NCBI RefSeq assembly: GCF_900111365.1
Contig: NZ_FOGZ01000014.1
Coordinates: 1-64,000, forward strand
Length of the DNA: 64,000 nt
DNA from: Propionibacterium cyclohexanicum
GTDB taxonomy: Bacteria; Actinomycetota; Actinomycetes; Propionibacteriales; Propionibacteriaceae
Reading direction: 5' to 3'
In this document: one piece after another, positions 1-9,704 of the stretch
Layout: each line of letters opens with the position of its first letter
How positions within the stretch are numbered: the stretch's first letter is position 1
Translations under genes and position numbers: made by a program
The notes under the pieces: generated by a model
What the model saw: only the letters and a program-made list of their open reading frames with translations
Databases searched by the model: none
What the model was told of the DNA's origin: nothing

Positions 1-174
1 ATCCTCGGAAGGCCTCGGCCACTATCCGGGCACCGACGCGCCGCGCCCTCCCACCACGGCTGCTGCGTCGCCTACACCCTCATCTGGGAAGAGCCGGAAA
101 TCCCTGCCGAAGCATCATTCCCCTGGTCGCCCGCTCGTCCGCTCGCGAATGCACGAGCCGGCTGGCGCGGAATA

Positions 175-1557
175 GTGGCGTGGGGACTCAAGATCGGCGA
201 TGCACTGACGGTCAGCGCTGCGGTCATCCTCTCGTTCAGCTTCAGGGTCGACGATTCCTTTGCGCTGTCGGGTTTCGGATCCGTTCCCTACTGGTTCCTC
301 GGCGTGCTCACCGTCCTTGGCTGGACCGTTGCGCTCGGCCTTGCCGGATCGCGCTCTGTGCGCCATCTCGGAGCGGGCCTGGAGGAATACCGCCGCGTCG
401 TCACGGCAAGCCTAGGACTTTTCGGTATCTGGGCAATCGCCTCGTACGTCTTGCGGGCCTCGATCTCCCGCAGCCTTTTCGTCACTGCGCTTCCGCTGGG
501 AGTTGTCCTGCTCCTGGTTTTCCGATGGCTGGTTCGTCAGGTCATCGTGAATCGCCGAGTGGCCGGCCAGGCACTGGTCCCCACACTGCTGGTGGGATCG
601 GCCTCGCAGATCACCGATATTCTCCACTCGCTTAATCGTCACCGCGAGGCGGGATATGCGCCCCAAGGTGCCTGCGTGGTCGGGGATGGCAAAGCCTCGG
701 CAGGCTGGGGTCGTGACATTGTTCTTCACGAGAAGTCCGAACTCGTCGCTGTCGCGTCGAGCGGTTGCTACGAGGCGATCATCGTCGGCGACGGGCTGAG
801 CCGCTCGGAGCTTCGCAATCTCGCCTGGCATCTGGAGAGCAGCCCGATCGACCTGCTCTTCCTGCCGAGGCTCATCGATATCGCCGGGCCCCGGCTGCGG
901 GTCAGCGATGTCGAGGGATTGGCCCTCATGCATGTCGACCTGCCGCGCTTCAGCGGCTGGCGGCTGTGGCTCAAGCGCGCCTTCGACATCGTCTTCTCGG
1001 GCCTCGCCCTGGTGGCGCTCTCGCCGGTCTTCGTCGTCGTGGCGATCCTCATCAAGATGGATGACGGTGGCCCGGTCTTCTTCCGCCAGCAGCGCATCGG
1101 CCTGCGGGGCCAGCCGATCATCGTGCACAAGTTCCGCACCATGGTCGTCGACGCAGAAGCCAAGATCGACAAGCTGATCGAGGCGCAGGGCGGGCATGCC
1201 CTGCTGTTCAAGATGGAGGACGATCCCCGGATCACGGGTATCGGGAAGATCCTGCGCAAGTACTCGATCGACGAGCTCCCGCAGTTCTGGTCCGTGCTGC
1301 GTGGCGGGATGAGCGTCGTAGGGCCCCGTCCCCAGGTGGCTCGAGAGGTGTCCGAGTACACCCGTGTGCACTACCGCAGGCTGCTCATCAAGCCCGGGAT
1401 CACGGGGTTGTGGCAGATCAACGGACGCTCCGAGCTCTCGCTCAAGGAGAGCATTCGCCTCGACCTGAGGTATGTCGAGAACTGGTCGCTCATTGGCGAC
1501 ATCATGATCATCCTCAAGACCATCCGCGTTGTCCTGCGACCCTCGGGGGCCTATTGA
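175..1557 (+). CDS. Exopolysaccharide polyprenyl glycosylphosphotransferase (sugar-phosphate transferase)
   Basis: Membrane enzyme that transfers a sugar-1-phosphate from a nucleotide sugar to undecaprenyl phosphate, starting an exopolysaccharide repeat unit. Several hydrophobic segments fill the N-terminal half, followed by a Rossmann-like stretch. The C-terminal catalytic domain (about residues 260-460) opens with a membrane hairpin (KRAFDIVFSGLALVALSPVF) and has the family motifs KFRTM, LRKYSIDELPQ, SVVGPRP and KPGITGLWQINGRS. The start used is GTG at 175, but the frame has no stop back to base 1 and no other start codon upstream inside the window, so the true start may lie outside it. Followed by a Wzc-like kinase and a tyrosine phosphatase on the other strand, which fits a capsule/EPS locus. 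Confidence 0.88.
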   Translation: MAWGLKIGDALTVSAAVILSFSFRVDDSFALSGFGSVPYWFLGVLTVLGWTVALGLAGSRSVRHLGAGLEEYRRVVTASLGLFGIWAIASYVLRASISRSLFVTALPLGVVLLLVFRWLVRQVIVNRRVAGQALVPTLLVGSASQITDILHSLNRHREAGYAPQGACVVGDGKASAGWGRDIVLHEKSELVAVASSGCYEAIIVGDGLSRSELRNLAWHLESSPIDLLFLPRLIDIAGPRLRVSDVEGLALMHVDLPRFSGWRLWLKRAFDIVFSGLALVALSPVFVVVAILIKMDDGGPVFFRQQRIGLRGQPIIVHKFRTMVVDAEAKIDKLIEAQGGHALLFKMEDDPRITGIGKILRKYSIDELPQFWSVLRGGMSVVGPRPQVAREVSEYTRVHYRRLLIKPGITGLWQINGRSELSLKESIRLDLRYVENWSLIGDIMIILKTIRVVLRPSGAY

Positions 1558-1706
1558 TGGATTGACGCCGCATTCCTGCTGGCATGATTCCTGCTGGCAT
1601 GGTGACCCACTCGCGCACCTCGGCCTCGGGCCTGGGGCCGCGTCGCGCCCTGCAAGGGCGCTGATACGCTGCCGACAACTCACCATCCATCCAGGAGAGG
1701 CTCTCG

Positions 1707-3146
1707 ATGGACCTGCATGACTGCATAGAGGTGCTGCGCAAGCGGTGGCGGTGGGCGGTGCTGGGTCTCGTCGTTGCTGTCGGGGTCTCGGTTCTTGCGA
1801 CGGTCCTCATGCCGAGGAAGTACACCTCCCAGACGCAGCTCTTCTTTGCCACCACTGGTGCCCAGTCCAATGCGGACATCAACGAGGGTTCGTCATTCAC
1901 CCAGCAGCAGATGAAGTCCTTCGCTCAGGTGGCCACCTCGCGCAGCGTCCTGCAACCGGTGATCGACAAGCTCGACCTGGGTGTCACCCCCGCCAAGCTG
2001 GCTCAGCGCATCACGGCGACAGTCGGTGCGAACACCGTTGTCATGGATCTCAGTGTCGAGGCTGCGTCGCCCCAGTCCGCCCAGCTCATCGCCGGGGAGC
2101 TGTCGAATCAGCTGGTCACCGTCGTCGAGGGCCTCTCGCCGGTCCGCGCCGACGGAACGGCCTTCATCAAGGTGAGCACCATCGCGGCACCGAACCTTCC
2201 GATCGCGCCGTCGAGCCCTCAACCGCTGCGGAACATCGCGCTCGGTGTGCTCATCGGCAGCGTGCTGGGCATTGCTCTGGCGTTTCTCGTGGAGAGCGTC
2301 GACACCCGGGTGCGAACGCGGGGTGATGTGGAGCGCTTCGGTGTGCCGCTCATCGGCTCGTTGCCCTCGGCCGGCGCCGACGACCGGGCCGGCCTCATCG
2401 GGAACGCGGACACCACCACGCCGTGGGCCGAGGCGGTCCGCCGGTTGCGGACCAATCTGCAGTTCGCCACCGCCACCGCTCGGGGCTGCGTCTTCCAGTT
2501 CACCTCGGCCATACCGGGTGAGGGCAAGACGACCACCTCCGTGGCCACCGCGGTGGCGCTCGCGGCCACCGGTGTGCGGGTGCTGCTGGTGGACGCCGAT
2601 CTGCGCAACCCGTCGGTGGCTCGCACCATGGGCATCGAGTCGCACGTCGGGTTGACGACTGTCCTCGTGGGCAGCGCCCGTCTCGAGGAGGTTGTCCAGC
2701 CATGGCTGGACACCACTCTTGATGTGCTGCCGCTGGGACATCGCGCCCCCAATCCCAGCGAGTTGCTGGGCTCCGACCAGATGGCCGGATTGATCAAGGA
2801 AATGGCCGATGCCTACGACATCGTCATCATCGACACTCCGCCGGTGCTGCCCGTCACCGACACCGTGGTGCTCACCCGCTTCACGAGCGGGGTGCTCTTC
2901 GTGGCCTGCGCCAACAAATTGAGGCGCCCCGAGATGTCGACCGCTCTGGAATCACTGCGGCAGGTTGACGCAAAGGTGCTCGGTGTCGTGGTGAACAGGC
3001 TGGACGACCATCACGATGGTTATGGTTACGGCTACGGCTCCTCACATCGCCCGGCGGGACCGGAGTCGGCCTCGCGCGTTCAGGTGGAAGCGCACCGGAG
3101 AAGCGGAACCGTCCCCAGTCGGGCCACTGCGATGTCCGGGCAGTGA
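1707..3146 (+). CDS. Wzz/Wzc-type chain-length determinant and tyrosine autokinase (CpsD/CapB family)
   Basis: Controls polysaccharide polymerisation and export through a membrane Wzz domain fused to a cytoplasmic BY-kinase. The first transmembrane helix is at residues 13-33, the extracytoplasmic Wzz part follows, and the second helix is around 170-193. The kinase has Walker A (PGEGKTTT), Walker A' (VLLVDADLR) and Walker B (IVIIDTPP). The C-terminus has a tyrosine cluster (DGYGYGYG) typical of autophosphorylation tails. The start is supported by AGGAGA at 1692. Same strand as the glycosyltransferase; a low-molecular-weight phosphatase that could reverse its phosphorylation is convergent just downstream. 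Confidence 0.9.
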   Translation: MDLHDCIEVLRKRWRWAVLGLVVAVGVSVLATVLMPRKYTSQTQLFFATTGAQSNADINEGSSFTQQQMKSFAQVATSRSVLQPVIDKLDLGVTPAKLAQRITATVGANTVVMDLSVEAASPQSAQLIAGELSNQLVTVVEGLSPVRADGTAFIKVSTIAAPNLPIAPSSPQPLRNIALGVLIGSVLGIALAFLVESVDTRVRTRGDVERFGVPLIGSLPSAGADDRAGLIGNADTTTPWAEAVRRLRTNLQFATATARGCVFQFTSAIPGEGKTTTSVATAVALAATGVRVLLVDADLRNPSVARTMGIESHVGLTTVLVGSARLEEVVQPWLDTTLDVLPLGHRAPNPSELLGSDQMAGLIKEMADAYDIVIIDTPPVLPVTDTVVLTRFTSGVLFVACANKLRRPEMSTALESLRQVDAKVLGVVVNRLDDHHDGYGYGYGSSHRPAGPESASRVQVEAHRRSGTVPSRATAMSGQ

Positions 3147-3174
3147 GTTCCCCGGTCCGAGCCCGCGGCTGGGA

Positions 3175-3735
3175 TCAGCTGCGCACGGCGGCGTGGATGG
3201 TCTCGATCGCCTCGCGGATCTCGTGGAAGGCCTGGGCATAGTCCTTGGGCGTGCCGAGATAGGGGTCGTCCACATCGTCGCTGCCCTGACGGCTCGAGCG
3301 GCCGCGGAACCGGGATGCGCACTCGATCATTCGGGTCAGCCGCGACTCCTCGTCGGCGCGAGGAGCCCATGCGACCGTGTGGTCCGTGACGATGTCGGCA
3401 CTGATCCGCGCGAACTCCTTGAGCGTGAACGTTCTGTGCAGCGCCCGAGGAACGAGCTCGAGGACCATGCCGCGTTGCCCGGCGGTCATGGTGAGGATCA
3501 GATCGGCGCCGGACAGCTCCGACACAGTGACAGTGTGTGCCCGGTGGAGCGCAGGGAACAGCTCTTGGCCGGCCAGCAGCTCGCGGATCTGCGGGTCGAT
3601 GTCGGCGCCTTCGACGGCGCGGATCCCCGCACTCGAGATCTCGAGGGTGCCCGGGAAACTCGCGCCCAGGAGGGCGGCTGCGGCGGGGGACCGGCAGATA
3701 TTGCCCGTGCAGATGGTGAGGACGCGCAACGACAT
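3175..3735 (-). CDS. Low-molecular-weight protein tyrosine phosphatase (Wzb-like)
   Basis: Cytosolic phosphatase of 186 residues. The P-loop CTGNICRS (CX5R family) lies at residues 9-16, and the general-acid motif DDPYLG is near residue 150, as expected for this family. It probably dephosphorylates the tyrosine-rich tail of the kinase encoded convergently just upstream (stop codons 28 bp apart), although its opposite orientation means it is not in the same transcript. The substrate pairing is inferred from the neighbourhood and from known Wzb/Wzc systems. Confidence 0.88.
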   Translation of the reverse strand: MSLRVLTICTGNICRSPAAAALLGASFPGTLEISSAGIRAVEGADIDPQIRELLAGQELFPALHRAHTVTVSELSGADLILTMTAGQRGMVLELVPRALHRTFTLKEFARISADIVTDHTVAWAPRADEESRLTRMIECASRFRGRSSRQGSDDVDDPYLGTPKDYAQAFHEIREAIETIHAAVRS

Positions 3736-3826
3736 GGCCCCCTCCCTCGATGTTGCGGTCAGGATAGTCGAAAGTACATATGTCCTGACATCGAGGTTGA
3801 GGTTGGCCGCCGGTGCGGCGGCCCTC

Positions 3827-5089
3827 TCAGCCGCTCGCCTTGCGCTGACGTGCCGTGGGCTGGCCCAGACGTTTGGCCACCAAGGGGAAGATCAGCACGC
3901 TGAGCGCGCCGGCTGCGACGAGGCACGAGCCCAGCGCCTGGCTCATGATCTGCTGGCCGATGGCGATTTCGGTGACGGCCACGATGATGGGCAGCCCGGC
4001 GGAGGCGTACAGGGCCAGCTGGAGGCGCTGCGAGGAGGTTGTGAGACCAGACCCGGTGTCGGTGAATCGCTCGGCCAGCCAGACGGGCAGTCCCCTGGTG
4101 AGCAGCACGATGCCCAGCGCTGCGAACATGATCCACAGATGCGCCCCCACCTCGGCCAGGTCGATCGCCATTCCGCTCGTGACGAAGAAGACCGGGATGA
4201 AGAAGCTGTTGGCGAGCACACCGATCCGCCTGTCGAGCGGTTCGGTGTCCTTCCCGACGATGAGCCGCAGGCACAGGCCGGCCATGAACGCTCCCAGCGC
4301 TACGTCGATGTCGAAGAGCGATGCCAGAGCCATCAACCCGGTGAGGAGCAGCATGATGAGGCGGAGCAGCCCCTGGGTGAGCTGATGCTGCCCGGTGTGG
4401 ACGAACCACTCGCGGAAGCGTTCGATGTCGGGTTGCTCGCGCGCCACGGCAGCGGTGACCATGCGTTCGGCCACTCGTCGGGCATGGCGGCGGGTGAACC
4501 AGGCCAGGAAGACCGTCAACAGCCCGAAGCCGATGAGCAGCAGCCCGCCGATCCACGGTCCGTTGCCGGACAGCACCAGCGCCATGGCGGCAACCGGGCC
4601 GAGTTCCCCGACCGTGCCATGGGCGAGCACGGCGCGGCCCAGGGCGGAGTCGAGCAGGCCGTTCTCGCGCAGAATGGGCAGCAGCGTGCCCAGAGCCGTC
4701 GAACTCAGGGCGATGGCCAGGGCCACGGCGCTCAGCCACGGCTGGTCGCGCAGCACGATGAGCGCGAGCCCGATGGCCAGCGCCAGGCTCACGGACCAGG
4801 TGATGGTGGCCTTGCGGAACTGGCGTCCCTGCAACTCGCCCGGATCGATCTCGTAGCCCGCGGAAAGGAAGAGCAGGCCCAGGCCGAGTTGCTTGAGCAT
4901 CTCGAGCCCGTGGGGGTCCCCGAGTCCCAGCATCGACGGGCCGATGAGCACTCCGAGGCCGAGCAGGCACACGACCTGGGGGATCAGCTTGCGTGTGAGG
5001 CGGGTGATGACAGGCGCGAGGACCGCCGCCAGCAGCACCCAGAACAGCGAGACATTGGCCTCGGAAGAGACCTGGAGAAGTGACGGCAC
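3827..5089 (-). CDS. Monovalent cation:proton antiporter (CPA2/KefB-like)
   Basis: Integral membrane antiporter with about 12-13 hydrophobic segments across 420 residues. The N-terminal region (LFWVLLAAVLAPVITRLT, then VCLLGLGVLIGPSMLGLG) and the LSSTALGTLLPIL segment match the Na+/H+ exchanger domain of CPA2 proteins. No cytosolic TrkA-N/RCK domain is present, so it is the short form. A longer reading from 5224 would add 45 residues of poor, non-hydrophobic sequence; I prefer GTG at 5089, directly before VPSLLQVSSEANVSLFW. Ion specificity (K+ or Na+) cannot be read from the sequence. Confidence 0.82.
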   Translation of the reverse strand: MPSLLQVSSEANVSLFWVLLAAVLAPVITRLTRKLIPQVVCLLGLGVLIGPSMLGLGDPHGLEMLKQLGLGLLFLSAGYEIDPGELQGRQFRKATITWSVSLALAIGLALIVLRDQPWLSAVALAIALSSTALGTLLPILRENGLLDSALGRAVLAHGTVGELGPVAAMALVLSGNGPWIGGLLLIGFGLLTVFLAWFTRRHARRVAERMVTAAVAREQPDIERFREWFVHTGQHQLTQGLLRLIMLLLTGLMALASLFDIDVALGAFMAGLCLRLIVGKDTEPLDRRIGVLANSFFIPVFFVTSGMAIDLAEVGAHLWIMFAALGIVLLTRGLPVWLAERFTDTGSGLTTSSQRLQLALYASAGLPIIVAVTEIAIGQQIMSQALGSCLVAAGALSVLIFPLVAKRLGQPTARQRKASG

Positions 5090-5118
5090 TGTGCGAGTGT
5101 GGCACCGAAGGGGGTGGT

Positions 5119-5147
5119 GGGGTGGAATTCCGGCGCAATTCCACCCC
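5119..5147. repeat. 11-bp inverted repeat between divergent genes
   Basis: GGGGTGGAATT at 5119-5129 pairs perfectly with AATTCCACCCC at 5137-5147 around a 7-base loop. It lies between the antiporter start (minus strand) and the dehydratase activator start (plus strand), so it is not placed as a terminator and has no T-run. It could be an operator or a 5' UTR structure for either gene. Confidence 0.5.
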
Positions 5148-5244
5148 CCTGTCGTGGCGTCTGGCCGGACAGCTACGATGACAAACAGAACGAGCATTCT
5201 ACTTTTGGATGCACGACCCTCCAAACGGTGAGGTGGTCAACGCG

Positions 5245-8200
5245 ATGACCGATGATGACTTGCGCTTGGGCCTGGACGTCGGCTCGACCACGGTGAAGGC
5301 CGTCGTCATGCGCGGCGAGGAGATCCTGCTCAGCGATTACCGGCGTCACAACGCCGATGTCCGCGGCGAGATGAAAAGACTCCTGCTCGACATCCGGGAT
5401 CGCTTCCCCGATGGTGTCTTCCGCGTCGCGATGACCGGCTCGGGGGGCCTGGGAGTCGCTCAGCTCATGGGCATTGACTTCCACCAGGAAGTCATCGCTG
5501 CCACCGCTGCGATCGAGCGCCTCAATCCCGATGTCGACGTCGTCATCGAACTGGGCGGCGAGGACGCCAAGATCACCTACCTGCACCCCACGCCCGAACA
5601 GCGGATGAACGGCTCGTGCGCCGGGGGCACCGGCGCCTTCATCGATCAGATGGCCTCCCTCCTGCACACCGATGCGTCCGGGCTCGACGAACTGGCCTCT
5701 CGCTACGAGAACCTCTATCCCATTGCGAGCCGCTGTGGCGTGTTCGCGAAGACCGACGTGCAGCCCCTGCTCAACCAGGGTGCAGCCCATTGCGATATTG
5801 CCGCGAGCGTCTTCCAGGCCGTTGCCACCCAGACGGTCGCCGGACTGGCCTGTGGGCGCCCGATCCGCGGCCGGGTGATCTTCCTGGGCGGGCCCCTGCA
5901 CTTCCTCCCGCAATTGCGCGAGGCCTTCCGCCGGGTGCTCGGCGACCGCGTGCAGGACTACGTCACCCCAGCGGACGCCCAGCTCTATGTCGCCATCGGC
6001 GCCGCCTTCCTGGCCGGTGGCCCTGCCCTCTCGCTGCCCCACCTGGCGGCCGAACTCGACAGCGCCAACAAGATCGCGGTGGCGTCCAAGACGATGCGGC
6101 CCTTGTTCATGGACGCCGGCGAGCGTGCCGAGTTCGATGCCCGCCACGCGGCGAGCCCGGTACCGCATGCTGACATCTGCGAGGCGAGCGGCGGGCTCTA
6201 TCTCGGGATCGACGCCGGGTCGACCACCATCAAGTCGGTACTGCTCGACGAGCAGGGCCGTATCGTGCATTCCAGCTACGACTCCAACCAGGGCGACCCG
6301 GTGGCGGCGGCGGTCGGGATCGCCCGCAGCGTGCTCGGCGCCCTGCCCCCCGGTGCCACCATCGCGCGGACCTGCGTCACCGGCTACGGCGAGGAACTGG
6401 TGAAGACCGCGCTGCACGCCGACGAGGGCGAGATCGAGACGATGGCGCACTTCCGGGCCGCCCAGGTGCTGTGCCCCGAGGTCACGAGCGTCGTCGACAT
6501 CGGCGGCCAGGACATGAAGTTCCTCAAGATCCGCAACGGCGTCGTCGACTCCATCGCGGTCAACGAGGCATGCTCGGCCGGCTGCGGATCCTTCCTGCAG
6601 ACCTTCGCCGAGACGATGGGCACCGATGTGCGCCATTTTGCCCAGGTGGGCGCCGAGTCCACCGCACCGGTCGATCTGGGCAGCCGCTGCACGGTCTTCA
6701 TGAATTCCTCGGTCAAGCAGGCCCAGAAGGAGGGCGCCGGCATCGGCGACATCTCGGCCGGACTGTCCTATTCCGTGGTGCGCAATGCCCTCTACAAGGT
6801 GATGAAGCTGCGCGACGCCGGTGAACTCGGCGACCACGTGGTCGTCCAGGGCGGTACCTTCCTCAACGATTCCGTGCTGCGCGCCTTCGAGCTGCTCACT
6901 GGTATCCAGGTGACCCGACCCAGCATCGCCGGCCACATGGGAGCCTACGGCGCGGCGCTCATCGCGAAGGCACATGCCCAGCCCGGGGCGGTTTCGGCGC
7001 TCATGCACCGGCGTCTCGACGAGTTCGCCGTCACGAGCGCCCAGCGCATCTGCAAGCTGTGCCAGAACCACTGCAAGCTCACCATCACCGCATTCGACGA
7101 CGGGTCGCGCCAGGTCTCGGGCAATCGGTGCGAGAGGGGGGCCTCCTTGCAGGCCCGGCCCGCGAAGTCGGCCGTGCCGAATCTCTACGACTACAAGTAC
7201 AAGCGCTACTTCGGCTACCGACGGCTCACCGACGACCGGGCGGTCCGCGGGCCGATCGGGATCCCGCGGGCGCTGGGCATGTACGAGGACTACCCGCTGT
7301 GGTTCACCGTGCTCACCTCGCTCGGCTTCAAGGTGATGCTGTCGGGACGCTCGAATCACGAGCTGTTCGAGTCGGGCATGGAGTCGATCGCCTCCGAGAA
7401 CGTCTGCTACCCGGCCAAGCTTGCCCATGGGCACGTCGAATGGCTGCTCGACCACGGCATCACGACGATCTTCATGCCCTGCGTCAGCTATGAGCAGCGC
7501 CAGATCGCCGAGGCCGACAACTGCTTCAACTGCCCCATCGTGGCGTTCTACCCCCAGGTGCTTGCGAAGAACGTGGAGCGGCTGCGTGCCCCTGGGGTGC
7601 GCTTCCTCGATCCCTTCGTGAGCCTGGACGACCCGGACACGCTGGCTCGCCGGCTGGTGGAGATCTTCGCCGACTGGAATGTCAGCCTTGCCGAGGCGAA
7701 GAGCGCCGTGGCGGCCGGCTTCGAGGAACTCGACCAGGTGCATGCCGATGTGAAGGCCGAGGGCGACCGGGCCCTGCAGTACATGCGCGAGAACAAGATG
7801 CGCGGCATCGTGCTGGCCGGGCGCCCCTATCACATCGACCCCGAGGTGAACCACGGGATCCCCGAGACCATCAACCAGCTCGGCATGGTGGTGCTCAGCG
7901 AGGACGCCCTCACCTCGGAGCTGCGCCACACCGGCTTCCAGCGTCCGCTGCGGGTCCGTGACCAGTGGGCCTATCACACCCGGCTCTACGAGGCGGCCGG
8001 GCAGGTGCGTGCCATGCCCGATCTCAGTCTCGTCCAGCTCAACTCGTTCGGCTGCGGCCTCGACGCGGTGACCACCGACCAGGTGCAGGACATCCTGGAG
8101 CAGGGCGGTGATGTGTACACGGTGCTCAAGATCGACGAGATCTCCAATCTGGGGGCTGCGAAGATCCGGCTGCGCTCGCTCCAGGCGGCTGCCGCCGAGC

Positions 8201-9603
8201 GCCCTGCGTCGAGCGAGATCGACACCTGCGAGCCCATTGCGGTACCGGCCAGCGTCACGCCCCCCTTCACGAAGCAGATGCGCGCCACCCACACCATCTA
8301 CGTGCCGCAGATGGCGCCCCTGCACTTCAAGGCGATCGCCCCGCTGTTCGGGCGATTCGGCTACCGGATGGAGGTGCTCGAGCATGCCGAGCGCGAGGAC
8401 CTGGAGTGCGGGCTGAAGTATGTGAACAACGATGCCTGTTTCCCCGCGATCATGGTGATCGGGCAGTTGGTCAACAAGTTCGTGAGCGGAGGTGCCGATC
8501 CCGAGCACTCCGTGGTGGGCATCACCCAGACCGGGGGCATGTGCCGGGCCACCAACTATGTCGGCATGCTGCGCCGCGGGCTGGCCTCGGCCGGATTCTC
8601 GCAGGTGCCCGTGCTCGCGATGTCGGCGCAGGGCCTGGAGTCCAATCCAGGATTCACCCTCACGCCGGGGCTTGTGCACGGGGCGATCCAGGGGCTCGTG
8701 CTCATGGACATGCTCCAGGAGGTGCTGCTGCGGGTCCGTCCCTATGAACGCGAGCAGGGCTCGGCCACGGCCCTCTACCAGCGTTGGAATGCGCTGATCA
8801 CCGAGTACCTGGCCAATCCCGCGCACTCGGCGATCGAGGGGCGCAGGCTCAGTTTCGGCTGGCTGTGCAGCCATCTGGTCGAGGAGTTCGATGCGCTGCC
8901 ACTCCTCGACATCCCGCGCAAGCCCCGCGTGGGGGTGGTCGGTGAGATCCTGGTGAAATTCCAGCCCGATGCCAACAACAATGTCATCGACGTCATCGAG
9001 CGCGAGGGATGCGAGGCTGCGCTGCCCGGGTTGCTGGGCTTCTTCCTGCAGAGCCTCGCCACCGGGGACTGGCGCTGGGAGAACTTCGGGATCGGCAAGA
9101 ACTCACGGCATGTCAAGAAGCTGGCGCTGTGGTACATCGAGCGTTTCCAGAAGACCGCCAACAAGGCGCTCGCCTCGTCCCACGGCAAGTTCGAGGTGCC
9201 CGAGGGCATCGAGACGATGGCGCAGAAGGCCCAGCAGGTGATTTCGCTGGGCACCCAGGCGGGAGAGGGCTGGCTGCTCGTGGCCGAGATGATCCACCTC
9301 ATCGAGAACGGCTGCCCCAACGTCATCTGCGCGCAACCATTCGCCTGCCTGCCCAATCATGTCGTAGGACGCGGCATGTTCAAGGAACTGCGGGCGCAGT
9401 ATCCCCAGGCAAACATCACCTCGATCGACTACGATCCCGGTGCCTCCGAGGTAAACCAGCTCAACCGCATCAAGCTGATGATCGCGACGGCTTTCAAGAA
9501 CGCCGGCGGTGATGGGCTGGCCGAATGGAGCTGCGATTTCGACACCGATTCGCCCCTCGATCCCGAGGTCGGTGCTGCCGTTCCGCAGCCGGCGATGCAC
9601 TAG
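5245..9603 (+). CDS. Giant 2-hydroxyacyl-CoA dehydratase activator (BadF/BadG/HgdC-type, CoA enzyme activase)
   Basis: About 1452 residues with two ASKHA ATPase domains. The first has LGLDVGSTTVK near its start; the second begins around residue 320 with YLGIDAGSTTIK. Each has the activase cysteine motif (NGSCAGGTGAF; NEACSAGCGSFLQ) that in HgdC holds the subunit-bridging 4Fe-4S cluster. A cysteine cluster CKLCQNHCKL follows near residue 600, then the long DUF2229-type and HgdB-like C-terminal regions. Known activators inject a high-energy electron into 2-hydroxyacyl-CoA dehydratases using ATP; here activator and dehydratase-like parts are one chain. I chose ATG 5245 because AGGTGG (5231-5236) is well spaced; ATG 5209 would add 12 residues. 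No separate dehydratase gene is nearby, so the substrate is unknown. Confidence 0.85.
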   Translation: MTDDDLRLGLDVGSTTVKAVVMRGEEILLSDYRRHNADVRGEMKRLLLDIRDRFPDGVFRVAMTGSGGLGVAQLMGIDFHQEVIAATAAIERLNPDVDVVIELGGEDAKITYLHPTPEQRMNGSCAGGTGAFIDQMASLLHTDASGLDELASRYENLYPIASRCGVFAKTDVQPLLNQGAAHCDIAASVFQAVATQTVAGLACGRPIRGRVIFLGGPLHFLPQLREAFRRVLGDRVQDYVTPADAQLYVAIGAAFLAGGPALSLPHLAAELDSANKIAVASKTMRPLFMDAGERAEFDARHAASPVPHADICEASGGLYLGIDAGSTTIKSVLLDEQGRIVHSSYDSNQGDPVAAAVGIARSVLGALPPGATIARTCVTGYGEELVKTALHADEGEIETMAHFRAAQVLCPEVTSVVDIGGQDMKFLKIRNGVVDSIAVNEACSAGCGSFLQTFAETMGTDVRHFAQVGAESTAPVDLGSRCTVFMNSSVKQAQKEGAGIGDISAGLSYSVVRNALYKVMKLRDAGELGDHVVVQGGTFLNDSVLRAFELLTGIQVTRPSIAGHMGAYGAALIAKAHAQPGAVSALMHRRLDEFAVTSAQRICKLCQNHCKLTITAFDDGSRQVSGNRCERGASLQARPAKSAVPNLYDYKYKRYFGYRRLTDDRAVRGPIGIPRALGMYEDYPLWFTVLTSLGFKVMLSGRSNHELFESGMESIASENVCYPAKLAHGHVEWLLDHGITTIFMPCVSYEQRQIAEADNCFNCPIVAFYPQVLAKNVERLRAPGVRFLDPFVSLDDPDTLARRLVEIFADWNVSLAEAKSAVAAGFEELDQVHADVKAEGDRALQYMRENKMRGIVLAGRPYHIDPEVNHGIPETINQLGMVVLSEDALTSELRHTGFQRPLRVRDQWAYHTRLYEAAGQVRAMPDLSLVQLNSFGCGLDAVTTDQVQDILEQGGDVYTVLKIDEISNLGAAKIRLRSLQAAAAERPASSEIDTCEPIAVPASVTPPFTKQMRATHTIYVPQMAPLHFKAIAPLFGRFGYRMEVLEHAEREDLECGLKYVNNDACFPAIMVIGQLVNKFVSGGADPEHSVVGITQTGGMCRATNYVGMLRRGLASAGFSQVPVLAMSAQGLESNPGFTLTPGLVHGAIQGLVLMDMLQEVLLRVRPYEREQGSATALYQRWNALITEYLANPAHSAIEGRRLSFGWLCSHLVEEFDALPLLDIPRKPRVGVVGEILVKFQPDANNNVIDVIEREGCEAALPGLLGFFLQSLATGDWRWENFGIGKNSRHVKKLALWYIERFQKTANKALASSHGKFEVPEGIETMAQKAQQVISLGTQAGEGWLLVAEMIHLIENGCPNVICAQPFACLPNHVVGRGMFKELRAQYPQANITSIDYDPGASEVNQLNRIKLMIATAFKNAGGDGLAEWSCDFDTDSPLDPEVGAAVPQPAMH

Positions 9604-9704
9604 CCGGTGGTGCCGGCCAGTACCAGCCGGTACCCGGCGGCACGGACGTGCTTGACTGGTGGGCGACGGCCTCGGCTCGGGGAAACAAGGGGAAGGACAA
9701 CGAG

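Noticed and set aside
3377-5083. 568-residue plus-strand frame opposite the antiporter
   Set aside because: Low-complexity charged sequence without motifs; the minus-strand membrane protein explains the region.
5173-8874. 1233-residue open frame antisense to the dehydratase activator
   Set aside because: Histidine/arginine/glycine-rich composition with no domain pattern; a shadow of high-GC third-position bias in the real gene.
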